DNA of 8,412 nt from JANMEX01 sp031423755 (GTDB lineage Bacteria > Pseudomonadota > Alphaproteobacteria > Rhizobiales > Rhizobiaceae): assembly GCA_031423755.1 (NCBI GenBank), contig JANPGC010000045.1, positions 1 through 8,412 of the forward strand, written 5' to 3'. A program made the translations under genes and the position numbers. The notes under the pieces were generated by a model. The model searched no databases and was not told the DNA's origin. It saw only the letters and a program-made list of their open reading frames with translations. The stretch's first letter is position 1. Each line of letters starts with the position of its first letter. Of the stretch, positions 6,141-8,412 are shown piece by piece.

Positions 6141-7334
6141 ATGTGGAGGATGACACAGAAATTTGCGGCAATCCTGGTGCTGTGCCAACTTGTGATAATG
6201 GTCCACGCCCTGCCATTGCGGGCGGGCGGAGCCGTGACCATCACCATCCTTTACGCCGAGCAGAAATTCGAGCTGCCGCCACGGCTTTCAGGTCTGCGGC
6301 CCGTACCGGATGATCTCGGGCTTGCCGGCGCGAGACTCGCCATCGAAGACAATCAGACAACCGGCAAGTTTCTCAACCAGAGCTATCAGCTGCAAACCCT
6401 CATCGCGGATATCGGCCAAAGCCTGCCCGATATGATTGCGCCTGCGTTGAAGTCCGGCGTCGATTTCATCGTGCTCAACGCGCCCGCCGATGTGATTCTG
6501 AAAATCGCTGACATGCCGGAGGCGCAAGGCAAAATGCTGTTCAACGCCTCCGCGCGTGATGAGAGCCTGCGCGAAGAGAACTGCCGCAAGAACCTGCTTC
6601 ACACCATCCCGTCGCGCGCAATGCTGACGGATGCGCTGGCACAGTTTTTCCTCAAGAAGAACTGGAGGCAATGGCTGATCGTATCCGGCTCGCACGCCGG
6701 TGATGTCGCCTATGCTGACGCGCTGCGAACGTCCGCCACCAAGTTTGGCATCGAGATTGCCGGTGATGTCAAATGGGACAGCGAAGCCGACATGCGCGAA
6801 AGCGCCTCGGTGGAAGTGCCGCTGATGACGCAGATGGACGCCTATGATGCGGTTCTTGTTGCCGACGAGAGCGATGATTTCGCCCCTGTGATCGCCTTCA
6901 ACAGCTGGCTGCCGCGCCCGCTCGCCGGCACGCACGGAATGGTCGCTGCGGGTTGGTCGCCGGTGGTCGAGGCGTGGGGCGCGGTGCAGCTTCAGAACCG
7001 TTTCACAAGGTTGGCCGGCCGCGACTTCCGCGAGGCGGATTTTGCCGCCTGGCTTGCAGTGCGCATTGTCGGCGAGGCGGTTTCCAGACAGGGCAAGATA
7101 AGCGCTGAAGAGCTGCGTCCGTTCATCCTGTCGGATCAATTGCAAATGTCGGCCTTCAAGGGACGGGGCCTGACGTTCCGCCCGTGGAACGGCCAGCTGC
7201 GCCAGCCGATCCATCTGGTCACGTCCGACACCCAGGTGGCCACCGCGCCGTTTGAAGAGTTCCTGCATGAGACGAATGACATGGACACGTTGGGCAAGGA
7301 CCGTCCCGAGACACTGTGCAAGGCATTTGAATGA
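6141..7334 (+). CDS. ABC-type substrate-binding protein of the PQQ-dependent alcohol dehydrogenase system
   Basis: This 397-residue exported protein has a signal peptide ending near ALPLRAGGA (residue 31). The start of the mature part, VTITILYAEQKFELPPRLSG, then DDLGLAGARLAIEDNQTTGKFLNQSYQL (split at residues 57-84), is characteristic of the family annotated as 'PQQ-dependent alcohol dehydrogenase system' substrate-binding protein, a type-1 (Leu/Ile/Val-like) periplasmic binding fold. Its ligand is not known to me. C148 and C393 could form a disulfide after export. The start is uncertain: ATG at 6141 has no ribosome site before it, while a GGAGG at 6145-6149 abuts the in-frame ATG at 6150 with no spacing. 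The stop overlaps the next start as ATGA. In known loci of this type, ATPase and permease genes lie nearby; none is visible, though they could follow beyond the right edge. Confidence 0.9.
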   Translation: MWRMTQKFAAILVLCQLVIMVHALPLRAGGAVTITILYAEQKFELPPRLSGLRPVPDDLGLAGARLAIEDNQTTGKFLNQSYQLQTLIADIGQSLPDMIAPALKSGVDFIVLNAPADVILKIADMPEAQGKMLFNASARDESLREENCRKNLLHTIPSRAMLTDALAQFFLKKNWRQWLIVSGSHAGDVAYADALRTSATKFGIEIAGDVKWDSEADMRESASVEVPLMTQMDAYDAVLVADESDDFAPVIAFNSWLPRPLAGTHGMVAAGWSPVVEAWGAVQLQNRFTRLAGRDFREADFAAWLAVRIVGEAVSRQGKISAEELRPFILSDQLQMSAFKGRGLTFRPWNGQLRQPIHLVTSDTQVATAPFEEFLHETNDMDTLGKDRPETLCKAFE

Positions 7335-8308
7335 GAGAGATCATGGCAATCCGGTTGACGCTCCTGACAATCATGTGCGGGCTTTCGGCGGGGCCCGCCG
7401 AGGCCTATCAGATCTATGTCAGCAACGAGAAGGACAACACAATCTCAGTGATCGATGGCGCGAGCCTTGAGGTGGTCAAGACAGTCAAAGTCGGCAAACG
7501 CCCGCGCGGCATCACGCTTTCCAAGGATCACAAGCTTCTCTACATCTGCGCCTCGGACAGCGATGCGGTGCAGATCATGGATGTGGCGACTGACGCCATT
7601 CTGGATGACCTTCCGTCAGGTGAAGACCCGGAGCAGTTCGCGCTTTCGCCGAACAACCGGCACCTGTTCATCGCCAACGAGGACAATTCCGTCACCACCA
7701 TTGTTGATACTGAGGCCAAGACGGTTGTTGCCCAGATCGACGTCGGTGTTGAGCCGGAAGGGATGGCGGTCAGTCCTGATGGCAAGATTGCGGTGACCAC
7801 GTCTGAGACCACCAATATGGTGCACTGGATTGATGCTGAAGCGTTCAAGGCTGTGGCCACGACGCTGGTCGATCAGCGCCCGCGCCATGCCGAGTTCAAT
7901 CTCGATGGCAGCCAATTGTGGGTGTCTTCCGAGATCGGCGGCACAGTCGCCATCCTTGATGTCAAAACCCGGCACGCGGTCAACACCATCAGCTTCAAGA
8001 TCAAGGGCGTCGCCAAAGACAAGATCCAGCCGGTCGGTATAACCCTCACCAAGGACGGCAAGTATGCCTTTGTCGCGCTCGGACCGTCCAACCATGTCGC
8101 GGTGGTGGACGCCAAGACGTTTGAGGTTTTGAAATATGTTCTGGTCGGCAAGCGTGTCTGGCACATGGCGCTCTCGCCGGATGAGGCCATGGTGTTCACC
8201 ACCAACGGCGTCTCCGGCGATGTGACAGTGATAGATGTGGCCACACTCGAGCCGGTGAAATCGATCAAGGTCGGGAGATATCCGTGGGGGGCATCGGTGC
8301 TGCCTTGA
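7331..8308 (+). CDS. PQQ-dependent catabolism-associated beta-propeller (YVTN-type) protein
   Basis: This 325-residue protein has a signal peptide (cut near AEA-YQ, residue 25-26) followed by seven tandem propeller repeats of striking regularity: 27-68, 69-110, 111-152, 153-194, 195-244, 245-286 and 287-325. Blades 1-4 and 6 are exactly 42 residues; blade 5 carries an 8-residue insertion and blade 7 is slightly short. Each blade follows the plan V(T/A)(I/V)(I/V)D...T..VV..I.VG..P.G...SPDG. The sequence matches the family named 'PQQ-dependent catabolism-associated beta-propeller protein'. It has no haem motif and only two cysteines. The role is unknown; a periplasmic scaffold or a binding partner of the upstream substrate-binding protein is an inference. 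The start at 7331 overlaps the upstream stop by four bases, with AAGG 7 bases before it; ATG at 7343 is an alternative. Confidence 0.92.
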   Translation: MREIMAIRLTLLTIMCGLSAGPAEAYQIYVSNEKDNTISVIDGASLEVVKTVKVGKRPRGITLSKDHKLLYICASDSDAVQIMDVATDAILDDLPSGEDPEQFALSPNNRHLFIANEDNSVTTIVDTEAKTVVAQIDVGVEPEGMAVSPDGKIAVTTSETTNMVHWIDAEAFKAVATTLVDQRPRHAEFNLDGSQLWVSSEIGGTVAILDVKTRHAVNTISFKIKGVAKDKIQPVGITLTKDGKYAFVALGPSNHVAVVDAKTFEVLKYVLVGKRVWHMALSPDEAMVFTTNGVSGDVTVIDVATLEPVKSIKVGRYPWGASVLP

Positions 8309-8412
8309 CGTGTTCGGAGCAGATCACCGCAAAGACTCCCTCCCCCTTGTGGGGAGGGTTGGGTTGGGGGTCCACTTCGCAAAAACCACCAAGGCTTCGC
8401 AAGAGGCTCAGT
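8309..8412. other. right-end non-coding stretch
   Basis: No gene start is visible in the last 104 bases. Besides the hairpin, CTTCGCAA occurs twice, at 8375-8382 and 8395-8402, 20 bases apart. The operon may end here or continue past the window. Confidence 0.5.
8338..8358. repeat. GC-rich intergenic hairpin, probably a dispersed repeat and possible 3' end signal
   Basis: CCCTCCCC (8338-8345) and GGGGAGGG (8351-8358) form a perfect 8-bp stem with a 5-base loop, followed by TTGGGTTGGGGG. It begins 29 bases after the propeller stop. From memory, near-identical GC-rich hairpins are scattered between genes in many Hyphomicrobiales genomes; antisense reading gives the peptide PTQPSPQGGGS, often seen as a spurious N-terminus. 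There is no good U-tract, so termination is uncertain. Only one copy is in this window. Confidence 0.6.

Noticed and set aside
6288..7268. A 326-residue minus-strand open frame antisense to the type-1 binding protein
   Set aside because: No recognisable domain and a composition typical of antisense frames; the plus strand carries a recognised exported family.
7331..8308. Propeller protein considered as the PQQ dehydrogenase itself
   Set aside because: At 325 residues with 42-residue YVTN-type blades it lacks the eight tryptophan-docking blades and roughly 600-residue length of quinoprotein alcohol dehydrogenases.
7873..8382. A minus-strand open frame starting in the right-end hairpin (begins MRSGPPTQPSPQGGGS)
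   Set aside because: This N-terminus is the common spurious translation of the GC-rich intergenic repeat; the rest is antisense to the propeller gene.
1..8412. CRISPR arrays, tRNA or rRNA genes, insertion sequences
   Set aside because: No regularly spaced repeats, no tRNA-like cloverleaf and no transposase motifs or terminal inverted repeats were seen on reading both strands.

Overview
The window looks like a GC-rich alphaproteobacterial chromosome, most likely Hyphomicrobiales (Rhizobiales). The clues are codon use, gene families and a GC-rich intergenic hairpin near the right end; the taxonomic call is an inference. The theme is respiration and cofactor supply for a pyrroloquinoline quinone (PQQ)-dependent dehydrogenase, but no dehydrogenase gene is visible.

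Layout, left to right: (1) the 3' part of pqqE (+), the radical SAM enzyme of PQQ synthesis. (2) A 233-base gap with a candidate promoter and dyad operator, then a small TTG-started DUF1097-type membrane protein (+). (3) A tight four-gene minus-strand operon, in transcription order: cytochrome c-550 PedF-like (6036-5605), a family-3 periplasmic solute-binding protein (5605-4727), a NosR/NirI-type membrane FMN/iron-sulfur protein (4719-2590) and an ApbE-type FMN transferase (2593-1634). It closes with an intrinsic-terminator-like hairpin. (4) A 104-base divergent promoter region. (5) A plus-strand pair, a type-1-fold ABC substrate-binding protein of the PQQ-alcohol dehydrogenase type and a seven-bladed beta-propeller protein, joined by an ATGA overlap. 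(6) A GC-rich hairpin that resembles dispersed intergenic repeats.

How the genes may work together: PqqE helps make the cofactor. A periplasmic quinoprotein outside the window would pass electrons to the PedF-like cytochrome. The two binding proteins and the propeller belong to families found beside PQQ dehydrogenases, with roles in dehydrogenase maturation or in a linked ABC system. ApbE would attach FMN covalently to the NosR-like protein, which could carry electrons between the quinone pool or cytoplasmic side and the periplasm. Finding a NosR/ApbE pair here without nosZDFYL, co-transcribed with PQQ-linked genes, is the most interesting feature of the window.
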